Shown: positions 10,301 through 22,539 of the stretch, piece by piece
Numbering within the stretch: the first letter of the stretch is position 1
Layout of the letters: each line of letters begins with the position of its first letter
Assembly (NCBI GenBank): GCA_001247695.2
Contig: LGRX02029273.1
Span: forward strand, 1-64,000
Reading direction: 5' to 3'
Length of the DNA stretch: 64,000 nucleotides
Origin: Cymbomonas tetramitiformis
Taxonomy: Eukaryota > Chlorophyta > Pyramimonadophyceae > Pyramimonadales > Pyramimonadaceae
Translations under genes and position numbers: made by a program
The notes under the pieces: generated by a model
Told to the model about the DNA's origin: nothing
The model's database searches: none
The model's input: only the letters and a program-made list of their open reading frames with translations

Positions 10301-13300
10301 GTTGGGGCTTCCATCTTGTTCACTCCTGTTGTGCAGTGGGCGATGTTCTCTGACGCGCTTGCATTACGGGAGGCCCACCTTGTGCTGTTGCCTGGTTGCA
10401 TGCTCGCTGCTGTCTGGGACCTTGTTGATAGACGCCAGAGTGTCAGGATGCGGGTATAGCTGTTTATATTTCGGAGCATGTGCTATGGGACACAGGAGGA
10501 GTACCAGGAGGAGGATGCGAAGCCGAGCGACAATGAGGAGGACTTGGAGGAGGAGGACGACGACGACTATGCAATGGTCGACCGAAGAGGCGACGACCGA
10601 CGTGGCCGTCGGGAAGAAACCCCGGAAGCGTACTCCGATGATGACATGGAAGTAGGTTTCCTGCCTCGAAATGGGCAAAACTCTTTGGCTATAGTTGCGT
10701 TTGTGCTGCTTCTCCCGGTGGAGGCATCCGGTGCTGCCGCCAGACAAGTGGGCACCGATGAAAGTAGCAAGGAGCTGGGCGCATTAGCGGGAGGTTGCTT
10801 GCTCACCTTGTGGGTCACGGAATGGGCCTATGCCACGAGGCTCGTGGGCATCGCCTGGCGTGGCGGGCGGATCTTCCCCTCTGAGCGCCGAAGAGGGCAT
10901 GGTGGACGGGTCGGCAGGATATGCACGAGCACGACGAGGAGAAGTTTGCGGAGCAGAGTGACCTGAAGCATGTGATTCTCAGCCGTGTGACGCTGGAGAA
11001 ATGGCACAAGGTGGGTGGCGTGGCCTGTCCCTCACACAGCAGCAGGCAAGCGCTGGTGGTCATGCGTGTTCCAGGAGCGACGAGGACCCCTCAACTTCGT
11101 GTAGGGTCAGAGCAGTCCACCGTGATACACGTGACAGGCCGGTGCGGCGAAATCGAACCGGGTCTTTCGCTCTGCCCGATACAGCGCTTTGGAGTGTGGG
11201 TATACTCACATGTCGGGATGTGATTGGATGAGGGAAGGGGGGGTTTGGTGCCGCTGGGTTGGTGCAGGAGCTGTTCTTTGCAAACACCGTGGTGGGATGC
11301 TTCGTCAAGGTGTCCGTTGGAGTGAAGGACGGGCACCCGATTTATGCCCTCGGTGAGGTGGTAGATATCATCGACGGTGAGCACAACGGCAAGCAGCTCA
11401 AGCACTACGAGTTCCCGCTCGGGTCCAGTGAGTCGCCCTCCGACATCTCTTTCTCGCCCGCGCCCCACCCGGCACTCAATTCTCGCCCGTGCCCCACCCC
11501 CGGCACCCACAATTCCTCGCCGCGCCCCAACCCCGGCACTCGCAATTCCTCGCCCGTGCCCATTCATCGCCTGCCCCACCCGGCACTCGCAATTCCTCGC
11601 CCGTGCCCCACCCGGAACTCACAATTCCTTGCCTGCGCCCCACCCTGGCACTCACAATACCTGCCCGTGCCCCACCCCCGGCACTCACAATTCGCCCGTG
11701 CCCCACCCCGGCACTCACAATTCCCGCCCGTGCCCCAACCGGCACTCACAATTACTCGCACTTGCCCCAACTCCGGCACTCACAATTCCTCGCCCGTGCC
11801 CCACCCTGGCACTCACAATACCTCGCCCGTGCCCCACCCCCGGCACTCACAATACCTCGCCCGTGCCCCACCCGGCACTCACATTCCTCGCCCGTGCCCC
11901 AACCCTGGCACTCACAATACCTCGCCCGTGCCCCACCCGGCGCTCACAATTCCTCGCCCGTGCCCCACCCCCGGCACTCACACTTTGACGCCTTGGATGC
12001 CTTGGTCAGCATGCCTCTCTTATCCGCTGGGGTGTCTGTGTGGGAAGCCTTGGTCAGCATGCCTCGCGCCATTCAGTGGGTATGCGGTGGTGGTTTTCTG
12101 GCACTCTCCTCACGTCTCTTCTTGTGGCAAGGGCAGTAGGACGGGTGCGCAATGGCCGTGCATGGATGCGGCGCTTACCTGCATGTGTAAGCTGAGAACT
12201 GCCATCTTGCGCGCTGCTGCCTGCGTGCGTGCATGGATAGCGCGCGTATGTTGGAGTGTGCCTGATGTGGTGATTGGGCATTTACGCCATCCCACTCTCA
12301 GGGTGTGGTGCATTACCACCTCTCCGCCGTGCTCTCGCTTGCGGCCCTCATCCACCGAGGTGTTGCCGGACTCGCCTCAGCAAGCGCACCTCACGCCCCT
12401 CGATGTGACCGGGCGGCTGGGGCTGCCGGAGTTGCGTAGAGAAACAGACCTCCAAGTGGCTGCTGCTCGTGTGTGGGACCAAGAAGGCCTTCAGCATGGA
12501 CATGGTGGGCGATCCCTGGCGCCTTGCCTCTTTCTCTCCTCTGCTCATTGCTGCACGGAAGCCCGTCCCCGCTGTGCCACCGCGCTCGAGCCGCCTAGGC
12601 ACGGCACGGTGTTGTGTCTTGCACTTTCCTCGCCATGGACCGTATGTGGCGCGCCACTGTGGGGAAGCGGCGTCGATAACGGTGCCAGCTTCGAACGGAT
12701 GGTCTCAGTAGGCACCCCTGCGATCCCCGACGCGAGGCTCGCCCACTCGAGTGGAGCTGGAGTATCTGGTGGAGAAGCGGCCACACTGGTCGAGGCTTGG
12801 TTCTTCTGACAGAGCTTGGTGGATGGGTGGTGCCGACGGAGCGGGCAAGAAGGAGCTCGGGACTTGCTGAGATGCGCTGCAGTCCGCCAGCGCGTGCATG
12901 CTGACGACCTGGCGTTGCCGTGGTTGCCCTTCGTGGCCGGCGCAGGTGAGCAATAAGGAGATGACAGAGCAGGACTTTTTGACCATGCAGAAGTACATCA
13001 GCCGGTACAACTTGAGCCCCCCCACGAAGGGGCAGGTGGAGAGGGTGAGCAACAAGATCCGGGACGCAGAGAACTTCCGGTACTCCTCGGAGGCGGTGAA
13101 CCAGATTGTGGCGCAGCGCAAAGCTTCCGGCAAGGCCCCAATCAATCCCTCCGTGGAGAAGGACAGGTCCGCCCCCGGCCCGCCTGCCCCGCACTTGGAA
13201 GTGCTCATCCGGCGGCCAGCTGAGCGCTCCCCTCACGATGGCAGTGCTGCAGCCACAGCAAGCACCGGCACCGCATCTTCTGCATCCGCCTGCACTAGAT

Positions 13301-16300
13301 CTCCTCTCTGGACAGGCGTCGGAGCCCTGTGGGTATGGCCTGGGATGCAGCGCCGGCAGCGCCGGCAGGGAACGTCTGCCAAGGCACCCTGCTAGCCCAT
13401 GCCCGTATTCGAAAGCCCCGCATCCTTTCCAAAAGCTTTCACCGCGGTATACCACCTGGAAATTGCAATCCAGCGGCAGCTGGAATCTCTAACAGCTGCA
13501 CCATCCCTGCGGCTGCTGATAACCCTAGCACCTGCACCATCCCTGCGGCTGGTGGAAACCCTAGCACCTGCACCATCCCTGTGGCTGCTGGAAACCCTAA
13601 CACCTGCACCATCCCTGCGGCTGCAGGTAATCCTGACAGCTGCACCATCCCTGCGGAGCCGGAAAACGTAACACCTGCACCATCCTGCGGCTGCTGGAGC
13701 CCTAACATCTGCACCATCCCTGTGGCTGCTGGAAACCCTAACACCTGCATCCCTGCGGCTGCTGGAAGCCTAACACCTGCACCATCCTGCGGGCCGGACA
13801 CGTAACATCTGCACCATCCCTGTGGCTGCCGAAACCCTAGCACCTGCACCATCCCCGCTGCTGCCGGAATCCTAACACCTGCACCATCCTGCGGCTGCAG
13901 GTAATCCTGACACCTGCACCATCCCTGCGGCTGCCGGAATCCTAACACCTGCACCATCCTGCGGCTGCAGGTAATCCTGACACCTTCACCATCCTGCGGC
14001 TGCAGGTAATCCCAACACCTGCACCATCCTTGCGGAGCCGGAAACGTAACACCTGCACCATCCTCTGCGGCTGCTGGAGCCCTAGCACCTGCACCATCTC
14101 TGCGGCTGCTGGAGCCTAACACCTGCACCATCCCTGCGGCTGCTGGAAGCCTAACACCTGCACCATTCCTGCGGCTGCTGGAAACTCTGACAGTTGCATC
14201 ATCCTTGCGGCTGCTGGAAACCCTAGCACCTGCACCAGCGGCTGCTGGAAACCCTAACACCTGCACCATCGCTGCGGCTGCTGGAAACCCTAGCACCCGC
14301 ACCATCCCTGCGGCTGCCGGAAATCCTAGCACCTGCACCATCTCTGCGGCTGCTTGAAACCCTTGCAGTTGCCCATTCCAGTAATCGAGCCAAGCACCGA
14401 GCGCTTGGAGAGATGAGGAGAATCCTTGCATCGGTTCGCGCGCTTGAGTTGCCTTAAGGCAGGATGAGCAGCCCGTGTACTGCTCCGATGAGGCTGCCAG
14501 CACATTTCGATGGGCCCCAGCCGCGGCTCCCCGACAGCGTCTTGCCAATGGCACTGCCGGATGGTCAGCTCACAGCCCCCGGATGGTCAGCTCACAGCCC
14601 CCGGATGGTCAGCTCACAGCCGCCGGATGGCTAGCGCACAACCGCCAGATGGCTAGCGCACAGCCGCTGGATGGTCAGCTCACAGCCGCCGGATGTGGGC
14701 AGCCCAGCAGATCCCAAGAAGGGTAGGCATGATGGGATGGAGTGGGGGGTCAACAGGCTGACGCAGGCGATGGAGATTGCAAAGGAGGAGGGGAACGAAG
14801 ATGAGGTGGGCGACATCGAAGCTCAGCTAATGGTGCGAGCCATCGTGATGCCCAGCCCTCCTGGTCCGCCGCGGACGCTCCTTGCTGGCGAGGGGGGGCC
14901 GGGGTGGTGAGGGGGCCTGGGCGCGAGTGCGGCGCAGGATGTGGAGGAGAAGCTGCTCAACTCCAACGAAGCCCTCGCGAGGATCGGCAAGCTCAACAAG
15001 AGCAACGCGCACCAGAACCTCGTATTCGGCTCCGAAGCGGTATGCACGCGCCCCTGGCGTTGGCTGTCCAACCGTCTCCCGGCCTGCTGCTCCTCGGCTC
15101 TTCATTGCCCGCGCTGCTCGTAGGGCACGCATTGGTCGCCTGCGCCGTGAGCGCCGCAAAGCTCGCCGGCGGGGCGGTTTATAACGACCCGCCCAACGCT
15201 TTCCACTGGTCCGCGCTTGACCACATCCACGGCTGCTGGGCCGATGTCCCGCAGGGCGGAAAGAAGACGGACAAAAAGAGCAAGGACAAAATGCAGGAGA
15301 GCAAGGTGGATCCGTTCTCGCGCCGCGCCACGTCCTTCTCCTGCTACTGGACTCCGCGCACCACCCAGGAGGACGCCAAGGCCAAGGCGGAGGAGGAGGC
15401 CGCACCTGCCGCTCCGCAAGTGGACGGTGTGTCACCACCGCACCTGCCGCTCCGCAAGTGGACGGTGTGTCGCCACCGCACCTGCCGCTCCGCAAGTGGA
15501 CGGTGCGTCACCACCGCGCCTGCCGCGCCGCAAGTGGACGGTGCGTCACCACCGCACCTGCCGCAAGTGGACGGTGCGTCGCCACCGCACCTGCCGCTCC
15601 GCAAGTGGACGGTGTGTCGCCACCGCACCTGCCGCTCCGCAAGTGGACGGTGCGTCACCACCGCGCCTGCCGCGCCGCAAGTGGACGGTGCGTCACCACC
15701 GCACCTGCCGCTCCGCACCTGCCGCTCCGCAGAGTGGACGGTGCGTCACCACCGCGCCTGCCGCAAGCGGACGGTGCGTCACCACCGCACCTGCCGCAAG
15801 TGGACGGTGTGACACCACCGCACCTGCCGCGCCGCAAGTGGACGGTGTGTCACCACCGCACCTGCCGCTCCGCAAGTGGACGGTGCGTCACCACCGCACC
15901 TGCCGCTCCGCAAGTGGACGGGGCGTTACCACCGCACCTGCCGCTCCGCAAGTGGACGGTGCGTCACCACCGCACCTGCCGCTCTGCAAGTGGACGGTGC
16001 GTCACCACCGCACCTGCCGCTCTGCAAGTGGACGGTACGTCACCAGCGCACCTGCCGCTCCGCAAGTGGACGGTGCGTCACCACCGCACCTGCCGCAAGT
16101 GGACGGTGCGTCACCACCGCACCTGCCGCTCCGCAAGTGGACGGTGCGTTACCACCGCACCTGCCGCTCCGCAAGTGGACGGTGCGTCACCACCGCGCCT
16201 GCCGCGCCGCAAGTGGACGGTGCGTCACCACCGCACCTGCCGCAAGTGGACGGTGCGTCACCACCGCACCTGCCGCGCCGCAAGTGGACGGTGCGTCACC

Positions 16301-18115
16301 ACCGCACCTGCCGCTCCGCAAGTGGACGGTGCGTCACCACCGCACCTGCCGCTCCGCAAGTGGACGGTGCGTTACCACCGCACCTGCCGCTCCGCAAGTG
16401 GACGGTGCGTCACCACCGCACCTGCCGCTCTGCAAGTGGACGGTGCGTCACCACCGCACCTGTCGCTCCGCAAGTGGACGGTACGTCACCACCGCACCTG
16501 CCGCAAGTGGACGGTGTGTCGCCACCGCACCTGCCGCTCCGCAAGTGGACGGTGCGTCACCGCCGCACCTGCCGCGCCGCAAGTGGACGGTGCGTCACCA
16601 CCGCACCTGCCGCAAGTGGACGGTGCGTCACCACCGCACCTGCCGCAAGTGGACGGTGCGTCACCACCGCACCTGCCGCGCCGCAAGTGGACGGTGCGTC
16701 ACCACCGCACCTGCCGCTCTGCAAGTGGACGGTGCGTCACCACCGCACCTGCCGCTCCGCAAGTGGACGGTGCGTCACCACCGCACCTGCCGCAAGTGGA
16801 CGGTGCGTCACCACCGCACCTGCCGCTCCGCAACTGGACGGTGTGTCACCACTGCACCTGCCGCGCCGCAAGTGGACGGTGCGTCACCACCGCACCTGCC
16901 GCTCCGCAAGTGGACGGTGCGTCACCACCGCACCTGCCGCTCCGCAAGTGGACGGTGCGTCACCACCGCACCTGCCGCTCCGCAAGTGGACGGTGTGTCA
17001 CCACTGCACCTGCCGCGCCGCAAGTGGACGGTGCGTCACCACCGCACCTGCCGCTCCGCAAGTGGACGGTACGTCACCACCGCACCTGCCGCTCTGCACG
17101 TGGACGGTGCGTTACCACCGCACCTGCCGCTCCGCAAGTGGACGGTGCGTTACCACCGCAACTGCCGCTCCGCAAGTGGACGGTGCGTCACCACCGCACC
17201 TGCCGCTCCGCAAGTGGACGGTACATCACCACCGCACCTGCCGCTCTGCAAGTGGACGGTGCGTTACCACCGCACCTGCCGCTCCGCAAGTGGACGGTGC
17301 GTCACCACCGCACCTGCCGCAAGTGGACGGTGCGTCACCACCGCACCTGCCGCGCCGCAAGTGGACGGTGCGTCACCACCGCACCTGCCGCTCCGCAAGT
17401 GGACGGTGCGTCACCACCGCACCTGCCGCTCCGCAAGTGGACGGTGCGTTACCACCGCACCTGCCGCTCCGCAAGTGGACGGTGTGTCACCACCGCACCT
17501 GCCGCAAGTGGACGGTACGTCACCACCGCACCTGCCGCAAGTGGACGGTGCGTCACCACCGCACCTGCCGCTCCGCAAGTGGACGGTGCGTCACCACCGC
17601 ACCTGCCGCTCCGCAAGTGGACGGTGCGTCACCACCGCACCTGCCGCTCCGCAAGTGGACGGTGCGTCACCACCGCACCTGCCGCAAGTGGACGGTGCGT
17701 CACCACCGCACCTGCCGCTCCGCAAGTGGACGGTGTGTCACCAGCGCGCCTGCCGCGCCGCAAGTGGACGGTGCGTCACCACCGCACCTGCCGCTCCGCA
17801 AGTGGACGGTGCGTCACCACCGCACCTGCCGCAAGTGGACGGTGTGTCACCACCGCACCTGCCGCTCCGCAAGTGGACGGTGTGTCACCACCGCACCTGC
17901 CGCTCCGCAAGTGGACGGTGTGTCACTGCCGCACCTGCCGCTCCGTAAGTTGTCGCTGTGCGAGGGCTGCGCAGCGAGCACTGAGGCTTTTGGCGCTGTG
18001 CGTGGGCTGCGCAGCGAGTGTTACGGAGGCCGGAGCAAAGGGCGACGAGGAACCCCCAACGCCGCGCACCGAGGTTCCGAAGGAGAATGCCGCAGTGGTC
18101 AGCATCCCCTTCTGA
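7341..18115 (+). CDS. RTF1: RTF1/VIP5, RNA polymerase II Paf1-complex subunit (16 exons)
   Basis: RTF1 helps the Paf1 complex in transcription elongation and co-transcriptional histone modification in the nucleus. My exon model: 7341-7367, 7453-7560, 7690-7854, 8161-8204, 8459-8693, 9017-9070, 9378-9431, 10496-10651, 10918-11010, 11268-11427, 12440-12504, 12946-13166, 14757-14832, 14938-15039, 15255-15426, 18015-18115. The joined frame is 1833 nt (610 aa plus stop) with no internal stop; plant VIP5 is of similar size. Visible signatures: basic/acidic N terminus with MPLKKRV; DLYKDDEDKNELAQM and the helical segment after it; DSELKELKAIREKK; a Plus3 domain at about residues 295-410 (VTLEKWHK, NTVVGCFVKVSVG, YALGEVVDI); then SVEKDRLTQAMEIA, LNKSNAHQNL and DPFSRRATS, all in VIP5-like order. 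Intron 3 (7855-8160) has a GC donor in the context AG|GCAAGT; the others are GT-AG. The last junction is least certain because intron 15 is a tandem array that resembles the donor. Confidence 0.9.
7855..8160 (+). other. GC-AG intron of RTF1
   Basis: The junction GATGAG|GCAAGT...AAACAG|GACGAC keeps the frame (phase 0) and joins two acidic segments. AG|GCAAGT is the known strong context for GC donors. No GT donor nearby gives an open frame as cleanly. Confidence 0.75.
9540..9925. repeat. Degenerate GGGTTTGA repeats in RTF1 intron 7
   Basis: GGGTTTGA or near-copies recur about every 25-60 bp (for example near 9571, 9592, 9733, 9762 and 9786) within the 1064-bp intron 9432-10495. The spacing is irregular. 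Confidence 0.45.
11453..11985. repeat. Minisatellite in RTF1 intron 10 (about 30-37 bp unit)
   Basis: About 16 imperfect copies of a unit containing GGCACTCACAATTCCTCGCC and CGTGCCCCACCC, starting about 25 bp after the intron 10 donor. It fills half of the 1012-bp intron 11428-12439. The long reading frames across it are by-products of its lack of stops. Confidence 0.85.
13470..14375. repeat. Minisatellite in RTF1 intron 12 (about 36-bp unit)
   Basis: Roughly 24 copies of a unit with ACCCTAACACCTGCACCAT followed by CCCTGCGGCTGCTGGAA. Some units are shortened. It lies inside the 1590-bp intron 13167-14756. Confidence 0.85.
14559..14697. repeat. Short minisatellite in RTF1 intron 12 (about 22-bp unit)
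   Basis: About six copies of GGATGGTCAGCTCACAGCC plus three or four C/G bases, with GGCTAGCGCACA variants, just upstream of the intron 12 acceptor at 14755-14756. Confidence 0.8.
15401..17945. repeat. 38/33-bp minisatellite spanning the exon 15-intron 15 junction of RTF1
   Basis: Close to 70 tandem copies of GCACCTGCCGCTCCGCAAGT followed by GGACGGTGCGTCACCACC. Many units are 38 bp; a shorter 33-bp form lacks CTCCG. The first unit holds the last 25 coding bases of exon 15 and the donor itself (GGACG|GTGTGT), so almost every unit repeats a donor-like GACG|GTGCGT. The 38-bp unit has no stop in any forward phase, so all three plus frames stay open for kilobases and give a 38-residue periodic peptide. 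In the frame set by exon 15 a TGA occurs at 15810-15812, which argues against simple translation of the array. Confidence 0.9.
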
Positions 18116-18296
18116 GGATTATGCTTAGTCCCCATTGGCCTGCCCATGCTCCTTAAGAACCTTCGAACATTCAGGCCCCTACTGCCAGCCGTAATCGAGT
18201 GCTCCCTTCCACCGCTGCCAGCTGGCTTACTCTCGCAACATGTTGGGGAGCGCAGGAGGCACATAAGAGCTTGATGCTGGACATCGACCTGTCGCG

Positions 18297-18301
18297 TGTA
18301 A
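18297..18301 (+). terminator. Possible polyadenylation signal TGTAA downstream of RTF1
   Basis: TGTAA lies about 180 nt after the RTF1 stop codon. TGTAA is the usual poly(A) signal in chlorophyte algae, but this 5-mer is also common by chance. Confidence 0.3.
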
Positions 18302-21106
18302 AGGACACGGCGGCCCGTGAAGGCTCGCTATCTGTAGTGGCCCGCTGCCGTCTTAACGCTGGTACAGATGCCCAGCCCTCCTCGGTCTCGGCATGCGGTG
18401 GTGTGTTGTGCGCGCCAAACCGCAGAGCCTTCAAGGCGTTGATTTCGTCGCATGGCCTACATTCTGCGTCATCCCGTCTTCCTAAGATGCGGATGGGTGA
18501 GCGTGGCACATGCTAATTATTTGCAATGGAATGGTATATGCCAACCACCTTCCCCAAGGAGATTTCAGCTTGCTCGTGATCCTGATCAAATAATAGTCTG
18601 CATCACCTGATGGTGGCTTGGCCCGCAGCACATCACCAAACGGTCGCATAGCCCTTATTTGTACTTCGCATAAATCGTATTGTCACATGATGGCATAGCT
18701 GTCATGACGCTCACCAATCGCATTGTGAGACAATGACGAAGCCCGCCCGCCTCTCATTTAATCACAGTGAACACTGAGTGTGCATCTTTGGGGCAAATGT
18801 GGACATTCCCATCTGCAAAAGAGAGGCAAGGGCGATTCTTCTTTAGAAGCCTTCTCTGCCACAAGCTTCTGCCGCTTCTGAGTCGCTTCTGAGTAAATGG
18901 TGTGATGTCCTGATGCAGTTGCGACGCCCTTCAGCTCGATGCCGGACACCATCCGCCGGCTGAGCCTACTGGAGTACAAGCGCCGCCAGGGTATTGAAGG
19001 ATAAAAGCAGATGGAAATCATCCATGTTTTCTTTTTCAAAACTCTCAGCCTTGAAATTGATAACAATTCTGCTTGCAACGAGCCGCAGCCAACCGTGTAA
19101 GTGTAACACTGGTGTGGGATTTCTAGAGTTCGAGGAATGGGCGGCGCATGCAATGTTTATCTTCTTACAGTTTGCCAAGCTCCTCCACAAGACAAGGCAA
19201 GTGTGTATCACCTCCGGATGTTTTGTGAAGAGAAGTGAGGAAACTCCCTCGTGACTTGGTGCTGGGGAGCAGTGGCATTTTTCAGAAATATCGATTTGGA
19301 GGATCCACTATACATTCACCAGACATTGTTTTACTGAATGTGAAGTGCGTCTGTTGCGCCATTACTTGTTCGATGCATACAGCAATGAGGATGAGTTGAC
19401 AGAGCGATGGATTTGCGTAAGTAATACTCATAAGAACGTCCACGGTTCATGACGCATCTTGCTGAGTCGTGGACTGCCCATTGAGCCTCACATGCGCGTG
19501 AAGGTGGAATGCGGAAGATCTCGATTTCAGCTTGGGAATACATTGTTCCTCCCCCAATTACAACTCAATTAAAGTGACTATATATCTGCAAATATTTTGA
19601 AATGCCATACATCATGGTTTCGGGCATAAAGCATGTAATCGGCCATGGCTACTAGTCACAACACAAAATACCACCGACGGTCTGGCAGGCTATCCGATAT
19701 GATTTAGTAGCAGTGCAAAAAACAGGCTTATTGATCATAGGAAAACGCGCGCATGCTTGTGATGGTTAATCGCACGAAGAGTCCTAGTATATGATGTGAG
19801 AAGAATGTGAGGGAAGACAACTCAGCCGAAGCTTATTCTGAGGCTCGCAACTGCTCACTTTGATGAGCTCCTAGAGGTCTTCGTAGCTTCTTATGCCGAC
19901 GTACGATACATCGAAATCTTTGCCAATAAAGTATCAGAAAGTACCACCACCTTGTGAGCCTGAAGAAAATATCTTGATCGGTGTGTATCGGAGGTAGGTT
20001 ATGCCGATGCTACCCAGCAGCAGCATCAATGTTCGTATAGCATTTTCAACATATCATTAGTGATATGTGTTTTTCACTACGAAGCATACTGGTCCTTTCA
20101 TTTATCATGGTATTGCCCATAGTTAGTAACACCGACTCCGACGAAATCATGCGTTCAGATAGGAAAGTTGCGGATGTTATCTATTGTTATGGATCAGCAT
20201 GGCTTGCGCGCAGACTACCCCAGGAATGTAATGAAAAAAGACGACGATAACCGATGTTAAATAATGGATCGATGACACAGCGATACGGTGCAAGGCGCTC
20301 ATTTACTTACCGTACCAGCACCTTCCCTATCCGTCTTGAAAACGTTGGTTGACCCTGTTCAAGAATCAGAATCTGGATGTCTTCGGTATGGTATTTTTCC
20401 GGGAATAGAAAAAGGCAAAAATGGGGAATATAAATTCTGTGATGTTTTTTCGGGAATATATTAAATGCCACTTGCCACCTTGCGTAAATCAATTTTCGCC
20501 GTAAAACGAAAACCAAAGCACATTGTCTGGCGCACTCCAAGTGCCATGGAGGAGCTTTCTCAGCACTTGCTTTGGTAAGAGCACGAATAAAGAGCACGCA
20601 TGGTGGCTACTGCCAAGTTGTACTTCTCGAAGTACTTAAGGCCCTTTAATTTCTTCGAGAAGTACCACGCGCGGATGAGCCATGGCGGGCGGGCGGCGAT
20701 AAATATGACTTCGAATTCAGTGATACATATTTGTCCAAAGACCCAATAAAGATATGCACAAGGCCGTAGGACCTTGATATATCGCCCGATATATCCCAAT
20801 CATGTCGTTAATGTGAGGGGGTACCCGAAAAAACGTAAAAACATCATTTCTTGATTTTTTTTTTTGTTTTTTTGCGTGTTTTTTAACGATACGGTGGGTA
20901 TATTGTGGGAGTAACCTTTAAGCATCACATTTGAAACATAAGAGCTCACAGACAACTATTAGGGTAAAGATGACTTGTTGAAGGGGCCATGGCCCCAATC
21001 CACAATTTATGGCACCAAATCCAAAAATGACCTCTTTGTTTTTTTGCACGCTTTTCACCTACACACATTAAGATTTTTGTGTAAAAGAGGAGCATTATGT
21101 ATGGCA
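18302..21106. other. Stretch without recognised gene
   Basis: No ORF here resembles a known family and no repeat is prominent. A near-palindrome of GTACTTCTCGAAGTACTTAA type occurs at about 20618-20690 and again at 38363-38385. T-rich runs are present at about 20855-20885. Confidence 0.4.
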
Positions 21107-21179
21107 TTGTTGCCGAGGGGATTCGAGCCCCGGTGGGTCAGCACCGGGCTCCGATCATATCCACTACACTAAGCAACAA
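21107..21179 (-). pseudogene. tRNA-like sequence (relic or tRNA-derived repeat)
   Basis: On the minus strand this 73-nt stretch has complementary ends (TTGTTGC and GCAACAA), an A-box-like TTAGTGTAGTGG and a B-box-like GGCTCGAATCCC. It does not fold as a normal tRNA: the arm spacing is off by about two bases, and the central hairpin CCCGGTG-CTGACC-CACCGGG replaces a proper anticodon arm. I read it as a decayed tRNA gene or the head of a SINE. Confidence 0.35.
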
Positions 21180-21480
21180 TTATATGCCCTCAATGGCGCA
21201 TCTCAAACATCTAATATCACTTGCAGCGGCCATGAATCTATTATATATCAACAGTGTTACACCTATTCCTTGGATATTGGCAGGGTGTTCCCACAACCAA
21301 GCCAAATTTGTTCGAAACCAATGATATGTGGCGACATAGCAATGCATCGGCATGCATACATGACAAGAACGGATGAAAGGATTGGTCACATATGGCCAAG
21401 TAGATGTGGGCAATTTCACGGGGTAGCTGGCGTTGTTGTGTAGCTAGGGCTAATTAGGGTTAGTAGGCGGGGTTACATGG

Positions 21481-22097
21481 CGCATGCACACGCAGCATGC
21501 TAGATATCATCGAAATACGTGTTCTTGTGCCGTATCTCGCTTAAGCCTAATTGAAACCGACATTGTGGAGCACGAGAAGCATCAAACGTGCCATGCGCGA
21601 TATCTGAGGTGCATATTTATGGTTTGGGCGGGTGCCTGGGCTTAGCAGACAGAGCACATGTACGAGTACACAAGTAGTATGTGAGCGATCGTCCATATGG
21701 GTGATCTAGCGTCACATATCGCTCGGACCTTGGTACCGATGCTGTTTTGGACTACCACAAAGCATCCCATGCAGCACCAATGATACATGCGGTCGGTGCA
21801 TGTTTGAGGTGTGTGGACGGTGCCTGCTTGGCCCTGGCCGACGCCACGTCGTCGCGCATACACACGTAGCATGCTAGATATCATCAAAATACGCGTTCTT
21901 GTGCCGTATCTCGCTTAAGCCTAATTGAAAACGACATTGTGGAGTACGGGAAGCATCAAACGTGCCATGCGCGATATCTGAGGTGCATATTTATGGTTTG
22001 GGCGGGTGCCTGGGCTTAGCAGACAGAGCACCTGTACGAGTGCACAAGTAGTATGCGAGCGATCGTCCATATGGGTGATCTAGCATCATATATCGCT
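21481..22097. repeat. Direct duplication: 21481-21723 and 21855-22097
   Basis: Two copies of about 243 bp, 374 bp apart, share GCATGCTAGATATCATC at the start and CGATCGTCCATATGGGTGAT near the end with few differences. No coding content is recognised. Confidence 0.85.
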
Positions 22098-22539
22098 TTG
22101 AATTGTTTCGCAATGATAGTGTGCACACGTTAACACTCGCCCGAGTTAGCACACCCCACCTAGTTCGTGAACTCGTTTTTTTAAATGTATGTGCAACACT
22201 AGTATTGAGTATGTTACTGCACATAATATATGAAGTTACGATAGCTATCCAAGCATTGATATGTGTTGATCAATCCGTATATAATCATTGCATATCACGC
22301 GGGCATCATGGTCAGGGCATGCAAGGCAATTTGGACCGCGATCTTAGGCGACGCTTGAGCGCGAGAGGCGAATAATTAGGAGAAATCACACCCCACCTGC
22401 CACCCGTGTCCTCCATATGTGGTATACCGATCCTATGCGGCATTTCTCATGAAGGCATGTTAGAACAACTCATAATAAGTATTGTGGTTGATCAGCGACA
22501 CCCCTAGCCACTTTATGTGGCTCACATGCACATTTCCAA

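Noticed and set aside
11259..12809. 516-residue frame in the middle of RTF1
   Set aside because: It is real exon sequence only to 11427; the rest runs through intron 10 and its minisatellite.
13439..14554. Minus-strand 371-residue repeat protein
   Set aside because: It is the antisense reading of the intron 12 minisatellite, with no coding signs outside the repeat.
13470..17945. CRISPR-like appearance of the tandem arrays
   Set aside because: Repeats are directly adjacent with no unique spacers, and the context is a eukaryotic intron.
15217..18156. Open frames of 979, 885 and 690 residues across the RTF1 array
   Set aside because: They arise because the 38-bp unit has no stop in any plus frame. 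The peptide simply cycles with the repeat, and the frame from exon 15 stops at 15812.
18199..18516. ORF just after RTF1
   Set aside because: It lies in the likely 3' untranslated region, has frames open on both strands, and shows no known motif.
21107..21179. Functional tRNA gene
   Set aside because: The ends pair and box-like sequences exist, but the anticodon arm and spacing are wrong.
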